Shown here piece after piece: positions 21,368 to 29,460 of a DNA stretch of 35,812 nt (within the stretch, counting starts at the first letter, position 1; every line of letters begins with the position of its first letter). Source of the stretch: a virus; the IMG/VR virus record IMGVR_UViG_3300034152_000396, positions 1 through 35,812 of that record, one strand, 5' to 3'. Made by a program: the position numbers and the translations under genes. The notes beneath the pieces are model-generated. The model was not told the origin of the DNA. It saw only the letters and a program-made list of their open reading frames with translations, and ran no database searches.

Positions 21368-21814
21368 TTAGAGCAGAACGTCCGGAGTCGCCTGGGCGAT
21401 CCGGTAGGTGATCTCGTAGTCCGCCGTCATTCTCCCGACGGGCTTGTCCTGCTCGCCGGAGAGTTCGATGGTCGTGCTCGCGTGCGTAATGTCTTTGCAC
21501 TTCCCGCCCAGGAACGTGTCCGCGAGCAGGATTTCCTGCGTTTCTTTGTCCAGCTCGTCGAGCGTGTGCTCCATTGCGGAATTGGCTTTCGCGCGCCCCT
21601 CGACGCGAAGGATCATTACGCGCTCGACGTGCCCCGCCTGGCTTGGGCTTGTCACGGTGCGATCCTCCGGGGAGTAGACGGCCAGCGCCGGGAGATCGCT
21701 GTCCCCGTACGGCCACACACGCGAGTCGTGCACTCTGCTCCCGGCAGTCGTGCCGCCGTTGAGGATCTGCGTGTGGCAGTGATCGCGGAGCTGCTCGCGT
21801 GCGTGATCGGCCAT
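21368..21814 (-). CDS. tail terminator, lambda gpU-like, 148 aa
   Basis: ATG at 21812-21814. It resembles lambda gpU, which caps the tail tube and joins it to the head: an N-terminal helix (HAREQLRDHCHTQIL), then TTAGSRVHDSRVWPYGDSDLPALAVYSPED with the SRV..RVxP and LPAL pattern, and beta segments HVERVMILRVEGRAKA and MTADYEITYRIAQATP. Position between the gpZ-like gene and the major tail protein is as in lambda (Z-U-V). Confidence rests on pattern plus synteny. Confidence 0.8.
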   Translation of the reverse strand: MADHAREQLRDHCHTQILNGGTTAGSRVHDSRVWPYGDSDLPALAVYSPEDRTVTSPSQAGHVERVMILRVEGRAKANSAMEHTLDELDKETQEILLADTFLGGKCKDITHASTTIELSGEQDKPVGRMTADYEITYRIAQATPDVLL

Positions 21815-21820
21815 CGTGTT

Positions 21821-22423
21821 CTATCTCCGTGAGGCTCGGTTGAGTCTGCGGATCAGCTCGCGGGGGAATATGCGCTGCACGAAGTCCGAGGCGTGGCGGT
21901 TTGCGAGCACGTTTAGTGCCGTGCCGGCTGTGTCGGAAATGTCCACCTTGAGGGGCTCGATCGGTGTCTGCGATTCTCCCCACTTGCGCGGCGCCTTCTT
22001 ATCTGGCGTCGGGCCCGGGTAGCCGGGGCGCCTGAAGACCATCGGGCGCCCGTGTCCCATGCCGCGCGCGATGAACGCACCCGGCCAATCGCGACCGTAC
22101 CAGGCAACGCCGCCGCCGGGCCCGCGATTCCAGGTCGCGCCAAAGCGCGCGGGATTCAGGGGTTGAATGAACGCCTGAAACTCCGCGGCCAGCTTTGCGA
22201 AGGACGCGCGATAGAGCCGGACCCGGCGGCGAATGTATTGCTGTTTGATCCCGAGGCGGCGCGCGAGGAGCCGTACCCACCGGGTCCGGAGCATCTGCCA
22301 GGCACGATTGAGACTCCACGACGCCGCACCGACGTACACCTTGTCGCCGGCTTCCAGCATCCGGCGCACTTCCCGGTCGTCGATTTCCAGACGTACGTCG
22401 AGTCCAAGCGTGCGAGGTGGCAT
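21821..22423 (-). CDS. minor tail protein, lambda gpZ-like, 200 aa
   Basis: ATG at 22421-22423 overlaps the TGA of the upstream gene (TGATG). It matches the prophage minor tail Z type: a long N-terminal helix (SLNRAWQMLRTRWVRLLARRLG), IKQQYIRRRVRLYRAS, a glycine-rich GTWNRGPGGGVAWYG loop and PMVFRRPGYPGP. Z helps make the tail competent for head attachment. The protein is strongly basic. Downstream are gpU-like and tube genes, in lambda order. Confidence 0.8.
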   Translation of the reverse strand: MPPRTLGLDVRLEIDDREVRRMLEAGDKVYVGAASWSLNRAWQMLRTRWVRLLARRLGIKQQYIRRRVRLYRASFAKLAAEFQAFIQPLNPARFGATWNRGPGGGVAWYGRDWPGAFIARGMGHGRPMVFRRPGYPGPTPDKKAPRKWGESQTPIEPLKVDISDTAGTALNVLANRHASDFVQRIFPRELIRRLNRASRR

Positions 22424-23247
22424 CAGCCGAGATCCTCCAGGACGAGCACTGAGGTCCCGTCATCGCGTGGGTGTTTCGCGCGGATCGTGAACTCGCGCTG
22501 TAGACTGTCGATCTCCAGGAAAGTCCCGAGCGGGAACTCGTCCACGAGGGCGGTCTCCGCGATCACCTGCGGACGTTTGCCCTCCACGCCGAGCTGCTGC
22601 CGATAGGGCTCCTGGAAGATCGCGGGGATGCGCACCTGCGTGGGTTGGGTGCCGATATCGACGTACAGGAACTCCTCTAGGAACTCATCAAGCAGCCCAG
22701 TCTCCGGGAGTTTCGGTGAATAGGTCGTGATCTCACGGGCAAGGCCGACGTGCGCGAGCGTGGACTTGTCCGCTTCCCCCTGCCAGTCGGAATACGTTTG
22801 AACTCGAATCCAGCACGGTCCGTAGAACGACACGCCCTCGATCTCGAACTGGCTCGCCTGCGCGGTGTATTGGAACGGATTCGGCGAGAGATGCGGCATC
22901 CATCCCGGGCAGCCGCCCAGCGGGGGAATCTCGGGTCGATCGCCGGCACTGCGGCACCATGTCCACGGTCCGCTTTCGTGATTCGAGACGAAGAGGGTGC
23001 CGTACATGCCGCCCTGTCCCTGGATCTGCTGGGTGCACTCCAGGGAAATGATCTGCCCGCACTTGATCGGGTTAGCGGGTCCCACGATCCGGATGTTGTC
23101 GGCCATCGGATCTCCCCCCACGCGCCCCAGGATTAGAAGGTCCTTCTCCGTGCCGGGCGCCGGCGCTTCGCTTTTCTGGAGCTGCCAAACAACGAAGATC
23201 AGCAGCAGTGCTCCGGCGATGCCGAGCACGGTTCGTAGATTCCGCAT
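22423..23247 (-). CDS. membrane-anchored protein ending in a FII-like domain, 274 aa
   Basis: ATG at 23245-23247 with GGAGG 8 bases upstream. Residues about 6-24 form a hydrophobic segment (VLGIAGALLLIFVVWQL), followed by a linker, a middle domain with WTWC, GGCPGWMP and GPCWIRVQTY blocks (three conserved-looking cysteines, possibly beta-sandwich) and a C-terminal domain from about residue 180 that resembles the 95-aa head-tail joining protein next door. A second ATG in frame at 23104-23106 has its own strong ribosome site (GGGGGAG), so a shorter, soluble 227-aa form is likely. A phage joining protein with a membrane anchor is unusual. Confidence 0.7.
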   Translation of the reverse strand: MRNLRTVLGIAGALLLIFVVWQLQKSEAPAPGTEKDLLILGRVGGDPMADNIRIVGPANPIKCGQIISLECTQQIQGQGGMYGTLFVSNHESGPWTWCRSAGDRPEIPPLGGCPGWMPHLSPNPFQYTAQASQFEIEGVSFYGPCWIRVQTYSDWQGEADKSTLAHVGLAREITTYSPKLPETGLLDEFLEEFLYVDIGTQPTQVRIPAIFQEPYRQQLGVEGKRPQVIAETALVDEFPLGTFLEIDSLQREFTIRAKHPRDDGTSVLVLEDLG

Positions 23248-23535
23248 CTAGCCTACCTCCTCCATCACGAGCAGACTCATCCCCGTGCCGTCGGGTTGGA
23301 TTCTGCGGACATAGAAGAGCGCGACCCCGGTTATGTTGACTAAGGTTCCCGTCGCGATGCTCAGTGAAGTGATATCGGCGTCCTTCACTAGGAGGGTTGG
23401 ACGAGTTCCGTCAACGTCGAGCACGTCCTGATTGTTCGCCGTGAAGATCCCGTACAGCGGGTCCGTCCCGATGAGACAAGCACGCGCGAACTCGTTCGTG
23501 TCCAGGAACTCGTCCAAGTTCTCCGTAAACGGCAC
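23248..23535 (-). CDS. head-tail joining protein, lambda FII-like, 95 aa
   Basis: GTG at 23533-23535. It matches the FII type attachment protein: N-terminal helix (ENLDEFLDTNEFARACLIG), the segment GTRPTLLVKDADI, then GTLVNITGVALFYVRRI and QPDGTGMSLLVME. FII-like proteins sit at the head-tail interface and bind the tail terminator. Location between the capsid and gpZ/gpU-like genes agrees. It is slightly shorter than lambda FII. Its C-terminal half is similar in pattern to that of the 274-aa neighbour. Confidence 0.8.
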   Translation of the reverse strand: MPFTENLDEFLDTNEFARACLIGTDPLYGIFTANNQDVLDVDGTRPTLLVKDADITSLSIATGTLVNITGVALFYVRRIQPDGTGMSLLVMEEVG

Positions 23536-23550
23536 CAGGTCTCCTTTGCG

Positions 23551-23826
23551 CTAATCCTCCTCGCCCTTCTTCCCGCCGGGCTTGAGGGCCGCTGCTGCGT
23601 GCGTCGATAGCGGCCCTGCTTCTCCGCCGCCCTCGATCGCCGCCACCTCAGCCGCGCCCTCGCCGACGAGGATTCGCGCATCCTTCGTTGAAACTTGCTT
23701 ACCCTTCCCGACGGAAAGAATCACGGGCTTTGCTCGGTCGCCGCTCTCCACCCGATGACACTCGCCGTCGATCCAGACACTCCGCAGCAGCTTGATCTTG
23801 GAGACGCGCGGGGGTTCTTTCGCCAC
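23551..23826 (-). CDS. hypothetical protein after capsid gene, 91 aa
   Basis: The GTG at 23824-23826 has GGAAG and an upstream GGAGG; an in-frame GTG two codons earlier is an alternative. Residues about 10-65 form the likely folded part (KIKLLRSVWIDGECHRV, AKPVILSVGKGKQVSTKDARILVGEG); the last 25 are Ala/Gly-rich and acidic-basic mixed. Small beta proteins between capsid and FII-like genes are commonly head-decoration or connector accessory proteins. Not identified. It follows a strong hairpin. Confidence 0.65.
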   Translation of the reverse strand: MAKEPPRVSKIKLLRSVWIDGECHRVESGDRAKPVILSVGKGKQVSTKDARILVGEGAAEVAAIEGGGEAGPLSTHAAAALKPGGKKGEED

Positions 23827-23856
23827 CTTCCACACTCCTCCGCCGTCGTGCGTAGT

Positions 23857-23882
23857 GGGGACGGGTGGCGCCACCCGTCCCC
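23857..23882 (-). terminator. 26-base perfect palindrome downstream of capsid gene
   Basis: Thirteen-base arms GGGGACGGGTGGC/GCCACCCGTCCCC with no spare loop bases. It lies in the 167-base gap after the capsid stop (23994), before the next ribosome site. As RNA it would be a very stable hairpin, with no U tract. A partial terminator, RNase processing site or mRNA stabiliser that raises capsid yield are all possible. Confidence 0.6.
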
Positions 23883-23993
23883 CGGCCTCGCGCTGGAGCC
23901 GGTCGCAGCCCTTGGGAACCGGACGGCGGGAAACGATCCCCTCCGGCTCGGTCCTGCCCCACGATCGACGCGAGCGCCTACCTCGCGCCGCTA

Positions 23994-26468
23994 CTAGGCG
24001 GCAGCGTTCAGGTCGTTCGAGTACGAGAAACTCGCACCGTGGCGGATCACAACGTCCACGTCCTGGAAGGCACGCAGAACGAGCCCACCCGACGTGACGA
24101 GGGTTGCCTCGTCGGGCTTGAGATCGAACGCGCCCCACAGACAGATGATGAGATCCACCCAGTTCCCGTACAGCACCTCCGTCAGGTTCGAGCCGCCGCC
24201 CTGGCTCCGATCGTCCCGGAGATTCTTTGTCGCGAAAGCACGGTATCCGTTCACCGTGTTGTCGCGATCCCACATGAAGACACCGGCGCCAGGATCTACC
24301 GCCTTCGACTTGAGGTGTCCGCGTCCCTTCGGGGTCGTGACGTACGCGAGCGAACCGTAATCCGCGTTCGCGTCGGCCACGTCCGTCTCGAACTCGATCA
24401 CCTTCGCCCAGGTCGCCGCAGCGCCCGCGGGCCCGAACTCGACATCACCGACGCCGGTAGCGCCGACCACGCCTTGGGGTTGGTTGTTGCCCGCCCCGGT
24501 GCCGCGCAGCGCAGCGGTGTCGATCGCTATCGCGACCACCCGGTTCAGATCGTCGCGCACGACACTCTCGACGGCCGGCGAGGTTTGCTTGAGAGCGCGC
24601 CTCGTCATCCCCGTTGCGGCCCCGACGGTCTTGGGGCTTGCCGTGATCGTGTCGAACGTCGGATCGGACACTCCGGGTGCCCCGCCTTCGGCCACCCATG
24701 CCGCGGTCGCGCCTCCGGTCTGCCGCGGGAAATCCTGATCCCCGACGAGACCGTCCATCGTCCTCGCACCGGCCTGCGTCACCACCATGCGGTTGCGCAG
24801 CAATTCGATGAACGAGCCGGCGAGGTGCTCCGTCCCGCGCAGCGGTTCCGCGCCGGCACCACCCCCAATTTCCAGCGTACGCTGGAGCTGGAGAAATGCC
24901 GCGCGCGTCAATCCGCGCGTGAGGTAGCTCGGATCGACCATCACGTCGTTGGGGACAAAGAACCCTTGCGGTGCACGGTTGAGCCGATCGGCGAGGGTTT
25001 TCGACGCCTCGTGCTCCAACCCGGCGTGGGTCCAGTCCTTGTCGAGGTACGCCTGGATCGCGCGAAAGAGCGAGTATCGCTTGACGTCCTTCTCCGGCAT
25101 TCCGAGGTAAGCCGGATTCTGGCCCTCCTGCTCTTGATCGCTCTCCTCGGGCGCACCGCGTGTGACAACTTGCTGATCGTCGCGGTTGCTGATTGCCTCC
25201 AGCACCGCGGCGTTGAACTCATCGACTCCCCGGCTCTCCTCGACGAAGCGGTGGGCGAGTTCCTCCTGATCGTGCTTCTTTCCCACCGCGAGGATCGCGG
25301 AGATTCGGTCTCTCTCGGCCTTGCGCTCTTCATCGCGCATGGCCTTGATTTCCTTTTCCTCCATCTCGCGTGACTCCTCCCGGTCCTCACGGGGGTGCTC
25401 GACCGTCGTTTCCGTCGAGGACTCCTCCCCGCTTCTGGTTTCGATCTCCACGCCCTCGATCTCGACGAGCTGCTCGTCCTCAGCAGCGGAGCGTCCCACG
25501 CCCACCGTGCAATCCTCAGCGACGCTCATAAGCGAAATCTCAAGCGGTCCCCAGTCCACCGCGCGGAATTGCAGATCGCCCCCACCCGCCCCGGCGGGAA
25601 CTACCACGCCTCGCGCGGCCTTGTCGTCAGGTGCGCGTTTCTCCCGGCGGAGCCGGTAGACGCGATATCCGATCGAGACGTTGCGCCGGATGCCGTCCTG
25701 AACATCCTGCAGCGTCTCCTCGGCGAGCGCCGAGCGCCCGAAACGAACGTCCGCCCAGCCTCGACGGTCCGTTCCGATTCCGACGTCCTCGACGACACCG
25801 ACGTGCTTCTCCAGGTTGTGATTCAGCAGCAGCGCCCCGCCCCTACGGATGCGATCCAGCCTCACACTCCCGGGAGAATGATCGAGCACCTCAGTCCCGA
25901 ACCACCTCTCGACGGGCTGCTCGGAACTGAAGGTCAAGCGTACGGTGCGCTTTTCGCCGTCAATGTTCGTAACCGCGGCGGCGCCGGCGTCACGCCGGAG
26001 AATACCGAGCCGCAACGGTTCGCCGGCGAGCAGCGCCTCGCGCTTCGCCTGCAGCTCCTCGGGCCTCATGTCGAACGACACCGCCCGCGAGAGTTCCTGC
26101 TCCACACCTCGTTCGTCCTCCTGCAGTGCTGCGACGTGACGACGCAAGTGCGCCTCCGCTTTCGCCTTTAGCTCCGCGGATATCCTCGTCTGTGGGAGCC
26201 GACTTAGAGCATTCGCAAGATGCGGGCGATCGACAGAGGTATGCTCTCCGGGACTCTTGACGTTCGGCCCGTGGTGCGGCAGATGCCGCAGCGAGCGCGG
26301 CACCGTCTTGCCTTCCTCGTCCTTCTCGCCGCCCGGTTCGATCACCGCGAACGCGGCATCGGGCAGCTTGTTGATAAAGGCCGTACTCCAGACGGCCCGC
26401 TCGTCATCGAGCGGGAGCTTCAGCTCGACGTCCTGCTGCGGCCCGGATTCCTTCTTCTCCTCCGGCAT
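23994..26468 (-). CDS. fused prohead protease and HK97-type major capsid protein, 824 aa
   Basis: ATG at 26466-26468. Residues 1-130 form an extra N-terminal domain (LRHLPHHGPNVKSPGEH.., RPHLANALSRLPQTRIS). Residues about 170-330 are a prohead protease with its histidine (LLLNHN, H217) and serine (NVSIGYRV, S265). Residues about 365-445 are charged coiled coil, corresponding to a scaffolding delta domain (KEIKAMRDEERKAERDR). From about residue 455 to the end is the HK97-fold capsid protein (GFFVPNDVMVD, a TAAWVAEGG motif, TVGAATGMTRRALKQ, LAYVTTPKG, AFQDVDVVIRHG). Fused protease-capsid genes are known in some phages but uncommon; cleavage after maturation is expected. Most of the shell is made from the C-terminal part. 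Confidence 0.9.
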   Translation of the reverse strand: MPEEKKESGPQQDVELKLPLDDERAVWSTAFINKLPDAAFAVIEPGGEKDEEGKTVPRSLRHLPHHGPNVKSPGEHTSVDRPHLANALSRLPQTRISAELKAKAEAHLRRHVAALQEDERGVEQELSRAVSFDMRPEELQAKREALLAGEPLRLGILRRDAGAAAVTNIDGEKRTVRLTFSSEQPVERWFGTEVLDHSPGSVRLDRIRRGGALLLNHNLEKHVGVVEDVGIGTDRRGWADVRFGRSALAEETLQDVQDGIRRNVSIGYRVYRLRREKRAPDDKAARGVVVPAGAGGGDLQFRAVDWGPLEISLMSVAEDCTVGVGRSAAEDEQLVEIEGVEIETRSGEESSTETTVEHPREDREESREMEEKEIKAMRDEERKAERDRISAILAVGKKHDQEELAHRFVEESRGVDEFNAAVLEAISNRDDQQVVTRGAPEESDQEQEGQNPAYLGMPEKDVKRYSLFRAIQAYLDKDWTHAGLEHEASKTLADRLNRAPQGFFVPNDVMVDPSYLTRGLTRAAFLQLQRTLEIGGGAGAEPLRGTEHLAGSFIELLRNRMVVTQAGARTMDGLVGDQDFPRQTGGATAAWVAEGGAPGVSDPTFDTITASPKTVGAATGMTRRALKQTSPAVESVVRDDLNRVVAIAIDTAALRGTGAGNNQPQGVVGATGVGDVEFGPAGAAATWAKVIEFETDVADANADYGSLAYVTTPKGRGHLKSKAVDPGAGVFMWDRDNTVNGYRAFATKNLRDDRSQGGGSNLTEVLYGNWVDLIICLWGAFDLKPDEATLVTSGGLVLRAFQDVDVVIRHGASFSYSNDLNAAA

Positions 26469-26477
26469 GGCAGCCCC

Positions 26478-26882
26478 CTACGGACGAACGGTCACAATCC
26501 AGGCGTTGCCCCAGGCGCTCGTTGAGGCCGAGTCGCAAACTTGGATCACGCGCACGCGCCACCCGGACCACTTACTAGCAAGATCCGTCGTGGAACCCGC
26601 CCAGCCCTTCGCGACCGTCATGCTATCGACGCTCTTGAACTTGGTGGACGTGGTGTCGGGCGACACCTGCAGGTAATAGACTGTCGCCGAGTCGTTGAGA
26701 CCGTTTACCCACAGTCCGGTAACGTCCTCTCGGACAAAGATCGACGCCGAGGTGTCCGCCGCTACGACCGAGTCCCCTGTCGAGCCGCCCTCCTGCTTGG
26801 TCACCTTCTGCGGCTCGATCTTTGCCGCCACGCAGAGGAGCGCGACGAGGCAAAGCAGTGCCCCGAGTGCTCTCCACTTCAT
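26478..26882 (-). CDS. exported protein between capsid and portal genes, 134 aa
   Basis: ATG at 26880-26882 with AAGGAGG upstream. The N-terminus is a signal peptide: MKWRALGALLCLVALLCVAAK. After a short linker (PQKVTKQEGGS) the mature domain is beta-rich (SATVYYLQVSPDTTSTKFKS, WSGWRVRVIQVCDSASTSA, NAWIVTVRP). There is no obvious enzyme motif. Its site between portal and protease-capsid genes is unusual for an exported protein. Compare 29461-30087 and 30090-30509. Confidence 0.7.
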   Translation of the reverse strand: MKWRALGALLCLVALLCVAAKIEPQKVTKQEGGSTGDSVVAADTSASIFVREDVTGLWVNGLNDSATVYYLQVSPDTTSTKFKSVDSMTVAKGWAGSTTDLASKWSGWRVRVIQVCDSASTSAWGNAWIVTVRP

Positions 26883-26916
26883 TGGATCCTCCTTCCTCTC
26901 CGTGTCTGCTTCGCCG

Positions 26917-27135
26917 TCAAGCCTCGGAGCCGCGCGCCGGCGCCGGTGTCGCGTCCCCCGGGTAGTAGTGCTCCATCTTTCCCTCGATCCGTGCAGTCCG
27001 TTCTCCCACGTCTGAGAGTTTCCTGGAGAAGTCGCGCAGCACGGGAACGAGAACCGCTTGCAGGACGAGCACGAGACCGAGCAGCACCTCCAGGACCCGC
27101 AGCTCAATCTGCAGCCCAGCGACTAGATCGTTCAC
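26917..27135 (-). CDS. single-span membrane protein, 72 aa
   Basis: GTG at 27133-27135 overlaps the portal stop (GTGA); the run of GAGGAG codons at the portal end supplies the ribosome site. One long hydrophobic helix (LRVLEVLLGLVLVLQAVLVPVL, residues about 12-33) is followed by a charged helix (RDFSRKLSDVGERTARIEGK) and a short tail. A longer upstream frame is a shadow of portal. It could be a holin-like protein, but the location far from the endolysin makes this only a guess. Confidence 0.6.
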   Translation of the reverse strand: MNDLVAGLQIELRVLEVLLGLVLVLQAVLVPVLRDFSRKLSDVGERTARIEGKMEHYYPGDATPAPARGSEA

Positions 27136-28721
27136 TCCTCCTCGTCCTCCTCCTCTTCCTCGTCCACCGCCGTGGTTCTGCTCTTCGCGGTGCTCGGCGC
27201 AGGGCTGCTCTTGATCTCGGTTCTGATCTCCTCCAACATCGCGCTCGGGTCTCCATAGCGTGAGCGGATGTAATGAGACTTGGAACGCACGCCGTGGTCG
27301 ATCTCGTCCATTGCGCCAGAGACTTCCTTTGCGGGATCCACCCACTTCCAGATCCGCGGCCACCACTCCACCGCCTGATACTTCTCCTCGCGATCTGGAC
27401 GCAGCACTCCGAGCACGCGCCCACCGCCGCCGGAAACCCGCACCGCGCCGGCGAGCAGTGCAACCTGCAGCCAGGAGCGGTACACCGGATCGCAAAGATC
27501 CTCGATCAGCCAGTCCTGGATCGCGGTCCAGATATCCTCGTCCGAGAGCCGCCCCTCGCGCAGCGAGGAGTAATTGACGTTCTCCAGATCGTTCGCGAGC
27601 AGGTTGTACGAGACACCGCACCCGGCCGCGATCGAGCGCAGGCACGCCTTCCAGAACGCGGGATACTGCTCGTGGGGATAGGTGGGATCCCAGCCCTCGA
27701 ACTTGACTCCAACGGGGAGCTTGCGGGTAATGCCGGGCTCGAACTCCTCGATCTCGGGAGCGTTCTCGGGATTCGTTGCGTCCGCGGAAGCGTCGCCGGC
27801 GAAGCGCCCACCCTCCTCCTGATAATAGTGTCCCATCTTAGAGGCGCCACCGCGCGCGTTCACAATCGCGGTATCTTCGTACGCCTGCAGCATGTTCATC
27901 CGCATGAGAGGCACGGCGAGCCAGGGGATCCCGCGGCGCAGCCCGGCCTTGTCTTTCACGTACAGGTGGATCATCGAATCGGCCGGCACGCGCACGTGAT
28001 TGCCGCCCCACCGATAGGTGAATATGTAGTGTTGGCGGAAATCCTCGCGCGTGTCGCACACCCAGTAGGCGACGGGGCGGTGCCGCTGATTGAACTCGAT
28101 CCCGTGCCGGATGTAGTTTCCATTCGAGAGCGAGCGGTCCAGCGTGACGTCCAGCAGCTCGGGATCGAGGAGCTGTACCTGAAATGCAAACGGGCCGAAC
28201 GACTTCCCGCGATAAAGCCGCAGGAACGCCTCTCCATCCTCCGCTACTGTTCCCAGTGCTGCGCGCTGCATCGCTCGCCAGGAGAGCGTGCCCTCGACGT
28301 CGCAGTTTTCCTTCCTGCCCCATTCTTTCCAGGCGTTTTGCAGCGCGATGTTGGCGAGTGTGTCCGGCCGCCCGTCTGAATCTGTCGTCTTCGCCTGCAG
28401 CCCGATGCCCTTCGCGCCGAGTACATTCGAGACCACAAGCTGGCGGAATCGCTTCGCGTGATCGTAGTTCTGCATGCCGTCACGCGAGCGGGCCCGCAGC
28501 ACTTGGAGCTGCGAGCGCACGACGGCGTCGGGAGTTTGCGGAACGGTTGTCCAGCCCTCGGCAAGCCGGCTCGTACGCCCGCTCCCGTACTCGCGCAGGA
28601 TCAGATCGGCAGTCTCGCGAACGTCGTGGACGTGATAAGTAAGCGTAAACGAGGATCCCCGGCGCTGCGGCGCCCGTGAGGTATCTTGGCGAGAGCGGCG
28701 GAAGAAATCACGCAGTCCCAT
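27132..28721 (-). CDS. portal protein, lambda gpB family, 529 aa
   Basis: ATG at 28719-28721. It forms the dodecameric ring through which DNA enters and leaves the head. Matches include VRETADLILREYGSGRTSRL, the conserved N-terminal helical domain, GTVAEDGEAFLRLYRGK (clip/wing region), PFAFQVQLLDPELLDV, a FNQRHRPVAYWV strand pair, the VPADSMIHLYVKDKAG..RGIPWLAVPLMRMN core and the stem-like SYNLLANDLENVNYSSLREGR. The C-terminus is a run of acidic residues. It lies directly after the connector gene and before the protease-capsid fusion, as in lambda B-C-E order. Confidence 0.92.
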   Translation of the reverse strand: MGLRDFFRRSRQDTSRAPQRRGSSFTLTYHVHDVRETADLILREYGSGRTSRLAEGWTTVPQTPDAVVRSQLQVLRARSRDGMQNYDHAKRFRQLVVSNVLGAKGIGLQAKTTDSDGRPDTLANIALQNAWKEWGRKENCDVEGTLSWRAMQRAALGTVAEDGEAFLRLYRGKSFGPFAFQVQLLDPELLDVTLDRSLSNGNYIRHGIEFNQRHRPVAYWVCDTREDFRQHYIFTYRWGGNHVRVPADSMIHLYVKDKAGLRRGIPWLAVPLMRMNMLQAYEDTAIVNARGGASKMGHYYQEEGGRFAGDASADATNPENAPEIEEFEPGITRKLPVGVKFEGWDPTYPHEQYPAFWKACLRSIAAGCGVSYNLLANDLENVNYSSLREGRLSDEDIWTAIQDWLIEDLCDPVYRSWLQVALLAGAVRVSGGGGRVLGVLRPDREEKYQAVEWWPRIWKWVDPAKEVSGAMDEIDHGVRSKSHYIRSRYGDPSAMLEEIRTEIKSSPAPSTAKSRTTAVDEEEEEDEEE

Positions 28722-29345
28722 CTAGTAGGTCCCCGCGGCCGGGAAGCGGCCTCGCACGAGCGCAGGGGATTCCTGATCGCGCCGGTATCGTTCCTGGGCG
28801 AGGTGGCGATCCCAGTGGGAAGCGTAATAGCCCTCCATCCGCACGAGATCGTCCCAGGAATAGCGGGCGAGAGCGCGACCCGCGATCGAGTACGAAGCCT
28901 GATCCTTCGTCGCCTTGCCAACGAGCAGTGCGCGGATCGCGTCCAGCATCTTCTTGACGTGGGGTCGAATGTCGAGCCCGGTCGTGAGTCCCCCCGACTC
29001 CAGGTTCACCTTCACGAAAGACATGCCCCAGCGCAGGTACTTCCGCTCGGTCGCGCCCGCCTTCTGGACGAACTCCTGCCAGCGGTACTCCCCGAGGAGT
29101 CCGTCATCGCCGAGGTTCGAGAACTGGGCGGAGGTTTCGGCCGTGGTGAGAACCGTTGTCCAGACTCCGCCGCCGGCGTCAGTAACAGTGCCGACGGTTG
29201 TCGGGACGAGGATCTGCTTGTCCGATGCCATAAAGGCATACAGGAGCGACCACCCGTCAGCGTTCGGGTAGTCGGAGTGCGTAACCGTCCACTCTAGGCG
29301 TTCAGTGCGGGTAAACTCGAACGGTGGAGCGTTGGGCGTGGACAA
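28722..29345 (-). CDS. head-tail connector: fused N-terminal beta domain and gpW-like domain, 207 aa
   Basis: TTG at 29343-29345 is preferred because GGGGAGG lies six bases upstream; a start at 29429 lacks this. Residues 1-110 are beta-rich (FEFTRTERLEWTVTHSDYPNADG, WSLLYAFMAS.., YRWQEFVQKAG) and resemble a domain that, from memory, starts many phage proteins placed between terminase and portal. Residues about 130-207 (HVKKMLDAIRALLVGKATKDQ, YSIAGRALARYSWDDLVRM, then EGYYASHWDR) match the helical gpW-type connector. The fusion places both functions in one chain, adjacent to the portal it would bind. Confidence 0.8.
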   Translation of the reverse strand: MSTPNAPPFEFTRTERLEWTVTHSDYPNADGWSLLYAFMASDKQILVPTTVGTVTDAGGGVWTTVLTTAETSAQFSNLGDDGLLGEYRWQEFVQKAGATERKYLRWGMSFVKVNLESGGLTTGLDIRPHVKKMLDAIRALLVGKATKDQASYSIAGRALARYSWDDLVRMEGYYASHWDRHLAQERYRRDQESPALVRGRFPAAGTY

Positions 29346-29409
29346 GGCGCACCTCCCCGCGCTGCCCACGCCATACCGCAGGCGCGCACGGGGAGGCAAT
29401 CCAGGAGCC

Positions 29410-29446
29410 GGAGGTACGGTACCGCGCAATCACGATCCGTACCTCC
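29410..29446 (-). terminator. 10-bp stem hairpin in the gap before the connector gene
   Basis: Perfect arms GGAGGTACGG (29410-29419) and CCGTACCTCC (29437-29446) with a 17-base loop. It follows the stop of the exported-protein gene (29461) and precedes the connector by 64 bases. No U tract. It could separate packaging and structural expression levels or act as an RNA processing site. Confidence 0.5.
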
Positions 29447-29460
29447 AGAGCACGATTTTG

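Noticed and set aside
23865-25373. 502-codon plus-strand open frame
   Set aside because: Antisense to the protease-capsid fusion, which has clear domains. No ribosome site. Shadow frame.
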